Part shown: piece by piece, positions 11,562-23,264 of the stretch
How positions within the stretch are numbered: position 1 is the stretch's first letter
Layout: every line of letters begins with the position of its first letter
Assembly (NCBI GenBank): GCA_027946365.1
Contig: JAPEUQ010000014.1
Coordinates: forward strand, 682,001-746,000
DNA: 64,000 bases
Reading direction: 5' to 3'
Origin: Kalmusia sp. IMI 367209
Lineage: Eukaryota; Ascomycota; Dothideomycetes; Pleosporales; Didymosphaeriaceae
Program-made: the position numbers and the translations under genes
The notes under the pieces: model-generated
Databases searched by the model: none
What the model saw: only the letters and a program-made list of their open reading frames with translations
What the model was told of the DNA's origin: nothing

Positions 11562-14500
11562 TCAAATCCCATAATCGTACCCACCCTTCCCAAACTCATC
11601 CTCCAACCCAATTGTAACCTTAACATTCATCGCGCCAAGCTCCTGAATCAGCAACTTCGCCGCATATGGCATCGTAATTCTCCTGACTCCCTTCTCACTC
11701 TCGCAAATCCTGCAGTATCCCGATGCACCCATCTGCCCACACTTCTCGCACACATCCACGTTATGCGCATCCGATGAGATCATCAAGCGCTCGAGCAGAA
11801 GCTGCGAGGCGCCATACGCGATTAGACAATCACGCTCCATCTCACCGAGACGCAGACCACCGTCGCGAGCACGACCTTCAGTTGGCTGGCGCGTGAGAAT
11901 GGCGCGGGGACCACGAGCGCGACTGTGCATCTTATCTTGGACCATGTGCTTGAGCTTCTGGTAGTATATGGGGCCGAAGAAGACGTAGAATTGGAGGGCT
12001 TCGCCTGTGATGCCGGAGGTGAGGTAGTCTTTGCCCGTGTATGAAAAGCCGTTCGAGACGAGGATGTCTGCCATGTCGACGACCTTCGAACCACCGAAAG
12101 CGGTACCGTATTCGAGCGTGCCGTTGAGCACACCTGCTTTGCCGGAGAGCAGCTCCATCATTTTACCAACCGTCATGCGCGAGGGAAATCCGTGCGGGTT
12201 CATGATAATATCAGGACAGATCCCTTGATCGTTGAAAGGCATGTCTTCTTGGGGAGAGATAAGGCCGCAGACACCTTTCTGTCCGTGGCGCGAGGAGAAC
12301 TTGTCACCGAGTTCTGGGCGGCGGGTTTGCCGGAAGAGAAGCTTGATGAGCTGGGTTCCTGCTTCATTCTCAGTGACGCAGACTTTGTCAATGTATGAAT
12401 GATCCGGTAGCTTGTGCTTTAGCTCTTGCGTTTTGTATCTTGCGTTCCTCTGGGGAGCTGTAGTATCCATAGGGACAGACTTCATCAAATAAGTTTCGCC
12501 TTGATTCAGTCTGGCACCGACTTGCGCAATCCCATCTTTCCCAATTGCTGAATATCTCGGATCAGCAAGCTTTTCGGGCTGCATGGCGGTCCCTTCATCG
12601 ATAGTATCCGTTGTACCGTTTGCATAGGACTTAAGGGGCGTAACGGATTTTTTGAATACTTGGCAGCGTCCGAACCCTCGATCGCAAGAGGCTTTGTTAA
12701 GTACGAGGGCATCTTCGATGTCGTAGCCAGAGTAAGACATGACAGCGACCGTAGCGTTCTGACCAGCAGGAAGCTTGTCATATTTAGTCAGCTCGATAGT
12801 CCTCGTTTTCACCATTGGTTGTTGAGGATACACCATGAGGTAAAGAAGCGTATCTATCCTAGTGAACTGGTTATAAGCAATAGCCCCAATAGCTTGCTTA
12901 CCCATAGCGCATTGATACGTATTACGAGGCGATTGGTTGTGATGAGGATAGGGAATGAGACCCGCGACCGCTCCGAGAATAGTAAAAGGCTCGATTTCCA
13001 GGTGAGTTGTGTATTGGCCGATGTCTTTCTCTTTGATCGCAATGTTGGTATCGTTCTCTTCGTTGCAATCTAGGTACTCAACTAGTCCCCTTGTCAAAAA
13101 GTCCTCAAACTCCATAGTGCCTTTCCGCAATGCCTTCAAGTATCGCGCTGTGACTTTCGGGCGACTATTCTCCACAATGATCAATGGTCGACAAATCCGA
13201 CCTTCGTCCGTTGCAATATGTACTTCGCAGAAATCGTGGTTGATGTAGATGCTCGTAAATTCTGAAATTCGACCCATCCGCCTAAGTTTGCGAAAACTGA
13301 CGAGGAATCGTTTTGGAGCGTTGGTCAAAGCAATTGGCGTACCATTCAGACATACTGAGTAGGCACCCTCTCTATTGATCTCCACCCCAGTCTGCATGCA
13401 GATGTCTTCGGCTCCCAGAAGGAACACGATCTTGCGCACTGGATCCTCGTCATCCTCAGTGGTAATGTGGGTCATCAGAGCAAGGTTCTTGACTAAACCA
13501 CAAGCCTCTCCTTCTGGCGTGTCTGAGGTGCAGAGCATACCAAACTGCGAGGGCTGGAGCGCACGGGGACCGGATACTTTTCTCGTCTTCTCGAACTGAC
13601 TAGATATGCGCGTCATCATCCCTAGAGCGGCGATGTAACTGAGCCGACTCAGCACATGCGTAACGCCAGCACGGTCCATTTTAAATCGCTTGAGACTCCA
13701 ATTGCCAGTAGCGATAGCACGTTCGATACCAAGCGTGATGTGATTTTTATGCGCACCGAAGTGTTGATAAGCATCGAACTCCTGAGCACGGTTCTGCTTT
13801 TTAAGCACTTTGTCTATGCTCAGCTTTAGATCGTGGTTAAAGCGCTTAAAATGGTCTTCGAAGAGGAGGGACAGCATTTGGCCCGAAAGCTCGAGACGCT
13901 TATTGCCAACATAATCTCGATCATCGACGAGCTTAGGATCTACTTCAGCCATGAGAACCCTGCGTGCCATCAAAGCGACATAAAGTGCTTTCGTTCGGTA
14001 ATTTGTACCCACGACAGGCACGTGGGGCAGGACGACGTTCGACAAGCACTCAATGGCCTCAAGGTGGTAATTTCTCGACCGCCCAAACGGTTTCTTGGTC
14101 AGGCGTACACGGTGGCCAACGTGCTCCAGTGCTGCTTGTTGCGTGAATACCTTCGCTTGCATACAAGCCTCGAAGTTCACGGTGAATTTGTCCTGATACT
14201 CAGCGTCGTCGCCGCATATCAAAACCATGATTTCTTCATCCGTGAGCACTCCTAGCGCCTTCATTACGATCACGATCGGTACCTCTTCCGAAAGGGTGTT
14301 GTGCCGCAAGTACATGAGACCTTTCTTCTGAATGACGTATGTTTTCGTTTTCCGCTCATTTGTCGAACTCGTCACGCTGGCCTGCATGATGCCCTTTGCG
14401 CTTTCCACAATGACACGGTTCTTGTTCAGTTGTTCCTGGACGAGAATGACCTTCTCTTGCCCTCTAGTTATGAAGTAGCCTCCGGGATCCAAAGGGCATT

Positions 14501-15289
14501 CTTCCAGAACCGCCATCTCTCTATCGTTCTTTCCTGCGAGTACACACTTATTGCTCTTCAGCATGACCGGCATCCTCCCGATCTGCACGCCGTTTCTCCT
14601 AACACGGTTCGGACCTCTTGTGTATACGATATCTACCACGATAGGAGCGGCATATGTCATGTCCCGCAATCGACATTCGTTTGGCGTGATTGTACTCTTG
14701 TAGCTTCCGGTAATATTGTGATTGTCTTCCTCTGCGCGATTTGGCGTCAGCACCCGAATGTCTTTGTACTCGAGCAAAAACTTCGGATCGAGGTCGCTGC
14801 GCACATATCGATTGGCCTGGAGAATTTTCCTGAGGTCTACGTCCACGAAGTGATTGTACGAGTCAACGTGCTGTTTTACCAGGCCCTTCACTTTCAAAAA
14901 CGCTGGTAGTAGGTTCCACTTGTCGCGCGCGGTATCGATGGGGTCTGTGAGGGCTTTGCCGTAGTAAAATGGTTCGAGCATGGCGGCGAACTCGTCTTTG
15001 GCACTGCTATTGAGCGGCGCTTTCTGGCGACGCGCCTTTTCGGCGGTATTGGCTGGTGAAGGATGCGGACCGTCCACGCCATGTTCTGCGAGTGCGCGCC
15101 TGCCCTCTTGTTGAGCAACATGGCTGCTGGCTAGCGTATCTTTGTCTGCCGTGGTCGCAGCTGTGGTAGGCGTAGCTTTCGCCCTCGCCCCGCGCGGGGC
15201 AGCTTTAGGCCTTGGTTTGGGGGGGTCCTGCAGCGTATTAGCTTGGTATGAGAGATGGGTATAGGATCGCATACTTTCTGGCCCACCAT
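11562..15289 (-). CDS. RPC2: DNA-directed RNA polymerase III subunit RPC2 (second largest)
   Basis: This is the beta-like catalytic subunit of RNA polymerase III, which makes tRNAs, 5S rRNA and U6. Exons are 15289-15275 (MVGQK) and 15227-11562, giving 1226 residues. The first intron starts GTATGC and ends GCTAATACGCTGCAG, with the branch site in its tail. The open frame also runs through that intron, but reading it as coding would add an unnatural leader. Family landmarks: [16 protein letters not shown] near the start of the core, [28 protein letters not shown] (active-centre region) and a C-terminal zinc-binding [16 protein letters not shown]. The [11 protein letters not shown] lobe and overall length favour RPC2 over RPB2 or RPA2. 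The N-terminal 90 residues are alanine/proline/lysine-rich and variable. Confidence 0.95.
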
Positions 15290-16019
15290 ATCTGCTGTCG
15301 GGGAACAGATACAGGTGGTTCAGTGTGAAGGTAGGAGTTGTAGGGTAGTGCCAGTAGCTTGACTTTGTCGAAATATTTAGCGTCGCTGCAGGTAAAGCCG
15401 AGTCAGAATGGTGGGGGACCAATCAGATGCACAAATTTCGCCGCAGCTTCAACGCTCACTTAGGTGGGTGACCCCATTTGCTCATTTGCTCACTCACATA
15501 AAAGGCAAAGAGTCTGGACTTGCATTATAGCTCCCATAGATTAGTCCATGGAAATTGACAAGACGATGTTCACATATTTGCATGCTTGACTCTGAACTTT
15601 CACCTTATGACGCGCCAGAAACTCGCAAAGCATTTCGGGACAAAATGTAACATTTGAAAATCCGCGAGCATTCGCGCGAAAAGCGGGTCAAGTATCTACC
15701 CAATGCTTCACGCAAGCGCCAAACACCGTCAATGCCGCATCCCAGGCACTTTCCGTCATCCAAATACCATACTTTACAAATTGCTCGTAATATATCTTGG
15801 ACCCACAATTCCAGGTCAAAGGTCCGGAGACCATACCTTGTGTATAATGCATCATCAGGGACAAGGTGTTCGATGATGTGCCCCCAGACTAATGACCTTG
15901 GACAGTAGAGTTCGCGCCACAAAGATCGCAACTGCTGCGATATCCTAAAGGACTGTTTTTCAACCCTCGACATAATTATCTTAGCCAAAAGAAGGTGATA
16001 TGGGACTAGCGACACTCTA
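15290..16019. other. Region between RPC2 and the RS-protein gene
   Basis: This is the promoter side of RPC2 and the 3' side of the RS-protein gene. It contains one protein-like minus-strand frame (15973-15605), listed separately. Otherwise I see nothing. Confidence 0.5.
15605..15973 (-). CDS. Candidate small ORF, unassigned
   Basis: A frame of 122 codons from ATG 15973 to the stop at 15605 (it is also open upstream into the end of the RS-protein gene). Its composition is balanced and protein-like, with several tryptophans and tyrosines (YGLRTFDLELWVQDILRAI, then LDDGKCLGCGIDGVWRL). There is no match to a family I know. It may be a degenerate fragment of an older gene or a chance frame. Confidence 0.2.
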   Translation of the reverse strand: MSRVEKQSFRISQQLRSLWRELYCPRSLVWGHIIEHLVPDDALYTRYGLRTFDLELWVQDILRAICKVWYLDDGKCLGCGIDGVWRLREALGRYLTRFSRECSRIFKCYILSRNALRVSGAS

Positions 16020-17789
16020 CTAGAATGCTGCTCCGCCAACTTCACTATCTCCATTTAACGATCTTAAGTGCTGCTCCGCTAGCTCAGAACGCAGCGCAGC
16101 ATTGTCTGCATCCCGGCCTAAGGAGTCCCATTCTTTGAGCGATGCACGTTTCATCGCTTCCTTCGCCTCGATCTGCTCCCTCAACTTGCGCGCTTCTTCC
16201 TCAAGCTTGAGGATCTTGCTTGTATCTATGAGTTCGGGAGCTTTCTGGCCCCCCGGAATCTCTTTTGGTAGCCCAGCTAGATGATCACCGAAACGCTGTG
16301 TCCGAGGATAAGTAGTAGAAGTGCTGTTGCTTGAACCACGGAAAGGGGGAGCGAACGGTGTTGGCCCACTGGCTGATCCACGAGGTCCAGAAGGTGGGCC
16401 TCCGTGGAAGCTTCCACCTCTCCCACCCCAATGTGCTGATCCTCTGCGCGGCGGTGGGCCAGAGAAATCGCGAGGTGCATCGTAGCCGAAGCCACCACGG
16501 CCACCACCCCGAGGGCGAGTTGGTGCAGCAAGTACCGGATTAGTACTGCGCGGAAAGGAGGGCGGCTGTGGAGTTGAGCCTGAAGGACCTGCTGGTGGCG
16601 AAATAGCAGGAGAAGGATAGTTGCGGTTCGACGGCCCAGTAGGAGGCGCACGCGAGTAGCTACTCTCCCCATTACGGTAAGACGAGGATGGTCCGCTTGG
16701 TGGTGCAAATTCACGGTCACGATCCCCTCTAGGTCCTGTTGGTGGAGCATCGCGATGGCGAGGAGGCGATCGATCTCGCTCCCGCTCCCGCTCTCGCTCG
16801 CGATCCCTATTGTACTCTCGGTCACGATCATAATCACGCTCGCGGTAAGGCGATCGGGGAGCTGACACGGGATCTCTCATAAGCCTATCTTCTGGTACTA
16901 GGCCAGCTCTGCTGGGATGTACTGGAGGCGGAGACGATCGACGAGAAGTGGCTGCAGACTCTCTGCCCGATGCATCATTGGAAGCATACGTTTGTCTAGC
17001 TGGAGAAGGGGACCTTCGCCTCCAAGTATCTGCGGTGTACGGGTCTGCGCGTTCACGTCGAGGGGAGGGCGACCGACGGCGATAGTCCCTGCTGTCGCGA
17101 GCAGGTGAATATCGGCGCGGAGGGCTATGATTTGTGAGCATATATCCTTCGCCAATACAGCCTGTTTCGTACCTCTGTGCGCGAGATCGAGGTTCATCGT
17201 ACCGACTCGAGCGGGGAGGTGAGCGCACTCCGCGACTCCGGGCTGGCGAAGGGTCTCGTTCTCGGGGAGGCGGAGACCTATCGCGGCGGGGCGAGCGCGT
17301 GTAGGAATCGTATTCCCGACGTGGAGGCGACCTAGCGCGATCACTTCTATAATCATCCCTCCGAGGTGAGTATGCGCGGCGCGGCGGGGATCGAGGGCGG
17401 GTGGCTCTCCACCGATCGTCATCTCGCCGAGGGCTCCTAGATCGACGACGAAATGATGCGGGAGAGCGACTTCGCGGGCGGGAGGAACGGCCACCAGGAG
17501 TATACGTATCGGCACCGCTTACGCCGCGACGAGGTGGTGAGCGATTACGGGGTGGTGAGCGGTTGTTGGCTCGATAGCTATCAATGCGCGGACCCGGAGA
17601 GCGAGGCCGGTAAGTGTTCGAGTACCTATCGTCTCTATGCCATGTTAGCTATGTGCAAACCAGCAGCCACGTTCGGATCAAGCATATAGCTGCATGGACC
17701 AAGGTATGGGTAGGGCAGGGCGTGGCGGTTACAGACCTCCTGTCGCGGTCGCGGTCGCGGTCTCGATCTCGTTCTCTGTCCCTGTCCAT
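16020..17789 (-). CDS. Arginine/serine-rich (RS) nuclear protein
   Basis: Proposed exons: 17789-17737 (MDRDRERDRDRDRDRDR), 17634-17173 and 17123-16020. The second intron (17172-17125, GTACGA...ATCATAG, 48 bases) is a multiple of three and has no stop, so it can be read through. Without it the protein is about 539 residues, with it 555. The N-terminal half is dense in RS, SP and RD dipeptides (RRSPSPRRERADPY), like splicing-associated SR-type proteins. The middle is glycine/proline-rich with RGG-like units. The last 90 residues form a charged helix (LKLEEEARKLREQIEAKEAM). I cannot name an orthologue. A role in RNA processing is inference from composition. Exon 1 uses a weak GTCTGT donor and is the least certain part. 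Confidence 0.7.
17738..17772. repeat. GCGGTC hexamer-like tract
   Basis: Short tandem repeat of GCGGTC-like units (three perfect, then drifting to GATCTC). On the minus strand it encodes alternating Arg-Asp codons at the start of the RS-type protein. Confidence 0.8.
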
Positions 17790-18463
17790 AATGGTGGCAA
17801 TTTGCAATGACTAGTTGCTGTCGGTGGGTGAAGAGCAATAATAACAGTAGGTGTTGTAGCGCGTTATGATAGGAAGAGCAAGACTGAGTAGTGCTGAAGC
17901 GTTCGTGGGCACTCGTTTGACCATCCAAGTTGAAGTTTCCAACGCCAAGGAAATGAACACGCGCTAGAATTTCTGGACCGCACGTGATCTGGACTTCGCG
18001 TAGTCCCAACAGGAGCAATAGTAATGGCTGACGACCACGATGAGATTAGTCAACAAGCTTGTCTCCGAGCTGTTAACAGAAGTTTTACCCCGTCTTAGGA
18101 ACGTCTTCATCTTAGTGTGCATCCCTCCACGACTGTCTCCGGGTGCCTCTTCCCGCACTATGCATGTGTACATGTCTACCATGTGATCTTTACTTTCTTG
18201 ACCATCTTGATGTCATCACTTAACCCAGAACTCGCGACAGACCTCGCCCATGTATATCTCGATGTTGCTTGCATTGAGTCTGTAGTTGTGGAGGCCTGTC
18301 CAACGCGTGTTTCGCGCTTGAGAGCCTCGTTCCCGCCAAAACGTCCTTATGCTCCAAACTTGAATATCCCACACAGAATCTTGATAATGGTATCTTTACA
18401 AAATCTTACACTCCCAAGCTCTCTGAATCTTATATCCTACCTGCCGAACCATGTCTTTCATGT
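17790..18463. other. Intergenic region between the RS gene and CUS1
   Basis: Promoter of the RS-protein gene and 3' flank of CUS1. Short frames on both strands look random. Nothing recognised. Confidence 0.4.
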
Positions 18464-20260
18464 TCAGCGCCGAGGGCGCCGATCATCGTCCCTCTTCTCC
18501 TCCCTCTTTTGCCTCTTCCTAGACTCCGCCGCAATCATCTCACTCAGATCATCTTGATCAATGCTCTGCCATTGTCCTTGCATCTCTGCTTTCCTCTGCG
18601 CCTCATACTGTTTCCTCAAAGCGTCTTTGTCCAATTTGTCGCTGTCTGCCAAAGCATCCACATCCACAGAGACATCGACGTCACCAGCTTTACGTTTACG
18701 CTGGCTGTTGTCCCCAAAGGTGTCCCTTCGAGCAGCATCGAGATCGTAAGCATGTTCTCCGCCGAAGAAACCTGTCGCCTGAATGTTCTTCTCCGGAAGT
18801 ACTTGAAACGCGCTACGCGGTGCACCAGGCTCTTCTGTCTCGATACCTTTGCGCTGCTTACGCAGTGTGAATTCACCTCCGATAGTTTCAGTTCCTCCAA
18901 TTTCTGAGGGTAAGGTAGAGGCTGTGGTCATCGAAGTCTGAATACCACTGGCATCCTCAAGTCCCTCCTCTTCCTCCTCTTCCTCGTCATCCTCCTCTTC
19001 ATCACTTTCTTCTTCATCACTCTCGCCTTCTGCTCGTAAGACACCCCAAATACTACGCTCTACAGGTTCACCGTGCTGTGTTGGTCCCGACTGTTCTTGG
19101 AGAATACCTTGGCCAAGAGGATCACCACCCCACTGTGGGCGATGAGTTGTGTCATCGATAGGTGGCCTGCCCCACTGGCCTAGGTTGAATCCCCAAGAAG
19201 CACCTGGGGGAATGGGAGCATTCACGCCGGGGATCTTTAGGTTCGGATATGACGGTGGAGGCCCGAAACGCTGTTGATTGATTAGCCACGGCGGAGGGTT
19301 TCCGGGGGCCATGCCGAGTGCATCCTTCAGTTCTTCGCTGAGAATGCCAGGTTTCAGATGAACCAGATTTGTTTCGAACTCTTTGCCCTCGTAGTAGACC
19401 TCGCCGTAGCGCGTCATCTCAGGCTTGGTCTGCCGACGGAAGAAAGCATCGTAAAGCTTTCCGTAATCCATATCAAATTTTCCCAGTTTTCCTTGAACGC
19501 GCTCGCGCTGTTTCTGTTTCAGTGTCATCTCTGCCTGTTTCTCAAGGACTGCATCTCGCATCTCCGAGATACCCGTTTCTTGGATGAATTTCGGCAATGC
19601 GAAAGGCGGCTTCTCAATACCACGTTTAGAGGAGAGATATTCGCGCTTGAGTGACCAGTGATTCGGCACAGGTACAACGTTCTTGTAGCCCTTGATCGAG
19701 ATCAGTAAACGAGGATCCGAAGAAGTCACGTCAGTCCATTCCACTAGCTCTGGTTTCTTGACCGACGCCTTCAGCTGCGCAACCGATAATTTATTCATCT
19801 GCTTCCGCTGCTTCTTCGAGATCTTCTTTGCAGCCTCGTCGTCCTCGTCAGGGATGTCGTCGTCATCATAGTAGATTTCAGGCTTGTCCTCGTCCTTCGC
19901 TGTTTCTTCGGCAGTTGGTTCGCGGAATTTCTCGAAGATGCTCTTGTACTGCTCAAAGAGTGGATTATCGAAGTCGTAAGCATTCGAGATATCGTCAGCG
20001 TCCAGAAGGTCCGCGGCTCGGACCGCCTGTTCATCGTTATTGGACTTGTCGTCTGGAGCAGGAGATTCGCTCTCACGCGCAGAGTCGCCGGCCTCCGATG
20101 GGGTCTCCTGCAGGTTTATCAGCAATGCTTCAGATTTAAGAGATGTGCCAAGCCTTACAGCGCGCTGTGCCTTCTTCTTAGCTCGACGATATGCGTTCTT
20201 GGACGCCTTCTTCGAGCCGGGGGCGATAGGAGCCCCCGACAGCACGGCAGTGGTCGCCAT
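18464..20260 (-). CDS. CUS1: Splicing factor 3b subunit 2 (Cus1/SAP145)
   Basis: This component of the SF3b complex of U2 snRNP helps anchor U2 at the branch site. Single exon, 598 residues, from ATG 20260 (MATTAVLSGAPIAPGSKK); the frame is open 21 codons further but with no ATG. The conserved core is clear: KKISKKQRKQMNKLSVAQLK, then VEWTDVTSSDPRLLISIKGY (the DUF382 region), and the PSP-type segment PGILSEELKDALGMAPGNPP followed by PPPWLINQQRFGPPPSYP. A long acidic serine/glutamate stretch follows near residues 420-450. The N terminus is lysine-rich and acidic in turn. The length is typical of fungal forms, which are shorter than the metazoan protein. Confidence 0.95.
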   Translation of the reverse strand: MATTAVLSGAPIAPGSKKASKNAYRRAKKKAQRAVRLGTSLKSEALLINLQETPSEAGDSARESESPAPDDKSNNDEQAVRAADLLDADDISNAYDFDNPLFEQYKSIFEKFREPTAEETAKDEDKPEIYYDDDDIPDEDDEAAKKISKKQRKQMNKLSVAQLKASVKKPELVEWTDVTSSDPRLLISIKGYKNVVPVPNHWSLKREYLSSKRGIEKPPFALPKFIQETGISEMRDAVLEKQAEMTLKQKQRERVQGKLGKFDMDYGKLYDAFFRRQTKPEMTRYGEVYYEGKEFETNLVHLKPGILSEELKDALGMAPGNPPPWLINQQRFGPPPSYPNLKIPGVNAPIPPGASWGFNLGQWGRPPIDDTTHRPQWGGDPLGQGILQEQSGPTQHGEPVERSIWGVLRAEGESDEEESDEEEDDEEEEEEEGLEDASGIQTSMTTASTLPSEIGGTETIGGEFTLRKQRKGIETEEPGAPRSAFQVLPEKNIQATGFFGGEHAYDLDAARRDTFGDNSQRKRKAGDVDVSVDVDALADSDKLDKDALRKQYEAQRKAEMQGQWQSIDQDDLSEMIAAESRKRQKREEKRDDDRRPRR

Positions 20261-21024
20261 TTTGAACAATCGCAAACCGCTGGACGGCGGAGGTTGAGAG
20301 CGTTGACCAGGTGGCCCGACCAAAAATGTGCAACTGAACGAACCAAGCCCTGTGCTATTGCACGAGGAGAAAATGGCGCGGCTGCGCGCTGATCGTCGTT
20401 AGTTGCGGCGACGGTTGGATGTTGGCGGAGACGTTCGTGCAGTGCAGGCGAGGTGAGGGCCGGTCGCTGAACTTTTGGCTCGGCAGCGCCTGCCCAGCCG
20501 GCTTGGCAACCACGTGACGCAACATCTTCCTAGGAAAGTTCAATTGAGACCTTCACAATTTTATCCTCCCTTATAAAACCAGTGAAGCTAAATACCTACC
20601 TTTGAATTAGATACAATAAGGTATCACGCTTCATAACACCAAGGAACAGGTACTTCTTTTCGGCCATTTTCCCTGTTCGTCCACTGTGCTCGGTGTGCTT
20701 TCACACTATATACTGACCGCATGGGATACTGGGTCATCCAATATTGATTTCAGTATAACCTGCCTTAAAAATGCATCCTATGGTGACTACAAGTACCCAA
20801 AAAAAGGAGGAATTGTACGTTCGCTCATAGAGTGTACCTTACAAGGTTACCTTATAAGGGTGTACAAGGTAGCCATCATTGTATAATTGACGAAACACTC
20901 CCTATAAGAAAGTACACTTAGATGATAGGCTTATAATTGTCATGTATTACGGCAATCCGTCTCTATAGTGCTTAGGGTTGAAGCATAGCACGGTAATCCG
21001 CGATATCGTACGCAGTTTTTACAC
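20261..21024. other. Intergenic region upstream of CUS1
   Basis: The right part (20580-21020) is AT-rich with short AAGGT/ACCTT motifs in both orientations, including a perfect 10-base palindrome at 20850. I see no gene. Confidence 0.5.
20850..20859. promoter_or_regulatory. CArG-box palindrome (possible MADS-box site)
   Basis: CCTTATAAGG is a perfect palindrome and an exact match to the CC(A/T)6GG consensus bound by SRF/Mcm1-type MADS proteins. It lies about 590 bases upstream of the CUS1 start and about 165 bases beyond the 3' end of the aldo-keto reductase gene. Flanking ACCTT/AAGGT copies make an inverted-repeat cluster. Function is untested. Confidence 0.3.
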
Positions 21025-22304
21025 TTACAGCCGACTTTCCGGTTCAAACTTCTTTCCCCAGAATCCTCTGTAGTGTTTCTGCTGTCCAGCCTCGTTGATC
21101 TGCTTGATTTCGGCTGGCGTTAACTTAAACGTCGTAGCCCTCAAGTAATCACTCAACCGCTGCTCTTTGGCCGAGGTTGTTATAGGCAGGCAATCCTGGT
21201 CGATACACCATCTCAGACTAATCTCGCCTGCACTGACAGCATATTTCTTTGTCAGGCCCGCCATAATGTCGTCGACTGGACCGGGTGCCGCCTTAGTCAC
21301 GGCGGATAGAGGCCTGTTCAACGTGAAGACACGGGATCAGTGATTTGGCTCACAATAGTTTCAGATGCGCAAGCTTACCCATAGGCTGCAGTAGCAATTC
21401 CGTGTTTCTTGTGAAACTCTAGCAGCTCCACACGTTGGAGATAGGGGTGGAATTCGATCTGATTAACGGCAGGACAGACCTTAGCCGTCTTCAAAATGGC
21501 CTCAAGGTCCTGAGGGCGGTAATTGGAGACACCAATAGTCTTCGCAAGGCCAGCCTCCTGCAACTTTTCCATTTCAGCCCATGCTCCCTGCAGTTCCTGG
21601 TCTGACTTTGCCCAGAATGGCGAATGGATGAGGTACCTGCAATTGTCAGTCAAGTAAGCAATCGACGCAAAGAACAAATCATACAGGTCGACATAATCCA
21701 ACTGTAGCTTCTTCAGACTCGTCTTAAGTGTTGCCTCTAGATTACCACCGCTAGGTTCCCATGCCTTAGTCGTAACATAGAGCTTACTGCGGTCAACGCC
21801 ACTCTCCTTGATAGCTCTGCCGAGTTCGGTCTCATTTTTGTACGCTGTAAGTGGTCAGTAAGATTGTCGCGCAAGCTCACGGTGCCTCACAATCACTAGC
21901 CAGAAGAAGGGTCACCTTAAAATACGCCATGCACTAGGAAACGGACTGGCTGCTTGAGCTCCATAGGAGGAAATTGTATAATACTTACATTCCGCACCAT
22001 CTAGGTGAGTATAGCCTAGTTTAATAGCGGTCTTCACACCATCGATAATCGCCTGATCGATACTCCCTTCATCTTTCTTCCCCCAAGCAGTACCAACCCC
22101 ATATCCAAGCATAGGTATTGAGCTGCCATCATTGAGCTTTAAGGCAGGAATTGGTGTGTGGATGTTGGCCATATTCGAAAAGCTCTTCTGTCCAAGCCTC
22201 ACAAGAGCAGACCTAGTACAGCTGCCAGAAGAAGAAACTGCGTAGTACCAGTAGTGGGGGGTCGAGGGCTGACGTAGAGCAAATTGGGCAACACACTTCA
22301 GCAT
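21025..22304 (-). CDS. Aldo-keto reductase, possibly with a mitochondrial presequence
   Basis: This NADPH-dependent carbonyl reductase belongs to the AKR superfamily. Exons: 22304 (or 22172)-21989, 21844-21685, 21636-21379 and 21313-21025. The exon sum is a multiple of three with either start. From the inner ATG the enzyme has 296 residues, beginning MANIHTPIPALKLNDGSS. The catalytic tetrad is visible in that numbering: Asp58 and Tyr63 (HLDGAESYKNE), Lys88 (VTTKAW) and His119 (LIHSPF). Cofactor-site motifs IGVSNYRPQDLE and NQIEFHPYLQ follow. An in-frame ATG 44 codons upstream adds a segment with several Arg/Lys, many Ser and no acidic residues, as in mitochondrial targeting sequences. Substrate is unknown. 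Confidence 0.9.
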
Positions 22305-23264
22305 GCAGGAACACCTTGCCCTGGATTTCCTGAGCTAGACAAACAGATTGAAGAAAAGTATTGGGGTGCAGAACGGCGCGATTAGAGTAAGGTAGACATC
22401 AATCGGTGGGAAAAGAAACAGCATAACTACTGACGAAGACTCGAGAGCTTAAGTGCGGAACGAAGCCGAACGCCGAAGGTGGGGCTACTGAATGACGTTA
22501 TCGCGCCGACAAAGGCGAGTCCATCTACAGCCTGTAGCAGGCGCGGCTCGTCGTATTCATTCTCCCGATCGCGAACTTAGGTATCCATGATGTATCATGA
22601 TAAGTGAGTAAAAAACTACTGTGTAATGCTCTTGTGCTGAGATCCATATTGTTTAGCGATTTACCCTAGGCTATGCTGCACAAAGGCCGATTTCTGGGGG
22701 ATTAGTAGTAGTAAAAGAATATTTGACATTGCCTATTGTGTATAATGTTATGCTGACAACGAAGCTGAGCTTGAGCCTGGTCCTTCCGAGAGGGAACAGG
22801 GGCCGCCCGAGCTTCATGCACAGTGAATGAGCCGAAAAGTCCGATATCGCACTTATTCCAAAAGGCCTTTGCTCGCAGCTCTCGGATCAGCACGGATGCA
22901 TTTAAGACACAATTTTGATGATTCGAATTTCATTTCATCGCAATATGGTATCCTACAGGATGCAAAAAAGAGCTGATGATGTATCAAGCTTCCACGATCC
23001 AACCCAACATGCACACGCAATGCTACAGAGGTGCTGGCCCGGTTTCTACATTCGGCGCACAGCAGGTATAATAAAAACAAAAAGGAAAAGATAAGAAGTC
23101 CGTGCACTGTCAGGCAGAACGCAAAGACTACGAGAGGCCCGGCTTTGATATTCTTGCCCTAATTCGGAGGACAATCTCATTTCGTTGTATTAGTAGACGT
23201 TCAATCATCCCCCCTCCCTACGTCATTGTCATTAGATTATTGGGGTTTCTTTTGGTTTGCGATC
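22305..23264. other. Intergenic region between PMA1 and the aldo-keto reductase
   Basis: Upstream flank of the reductase gene and 3' flank of PMA1. Short unconvincing frames only. A T/A-rich stretch near 22700-23100 could be PMA1 3' UTR. Confidence 0.4.

Noticed and set aside
18117..18557. 146-codon plus-strand frame overlapping the 3' end of CUS1
   Set aside because: Overlaps a firm gene antisense and has no recognisable features.
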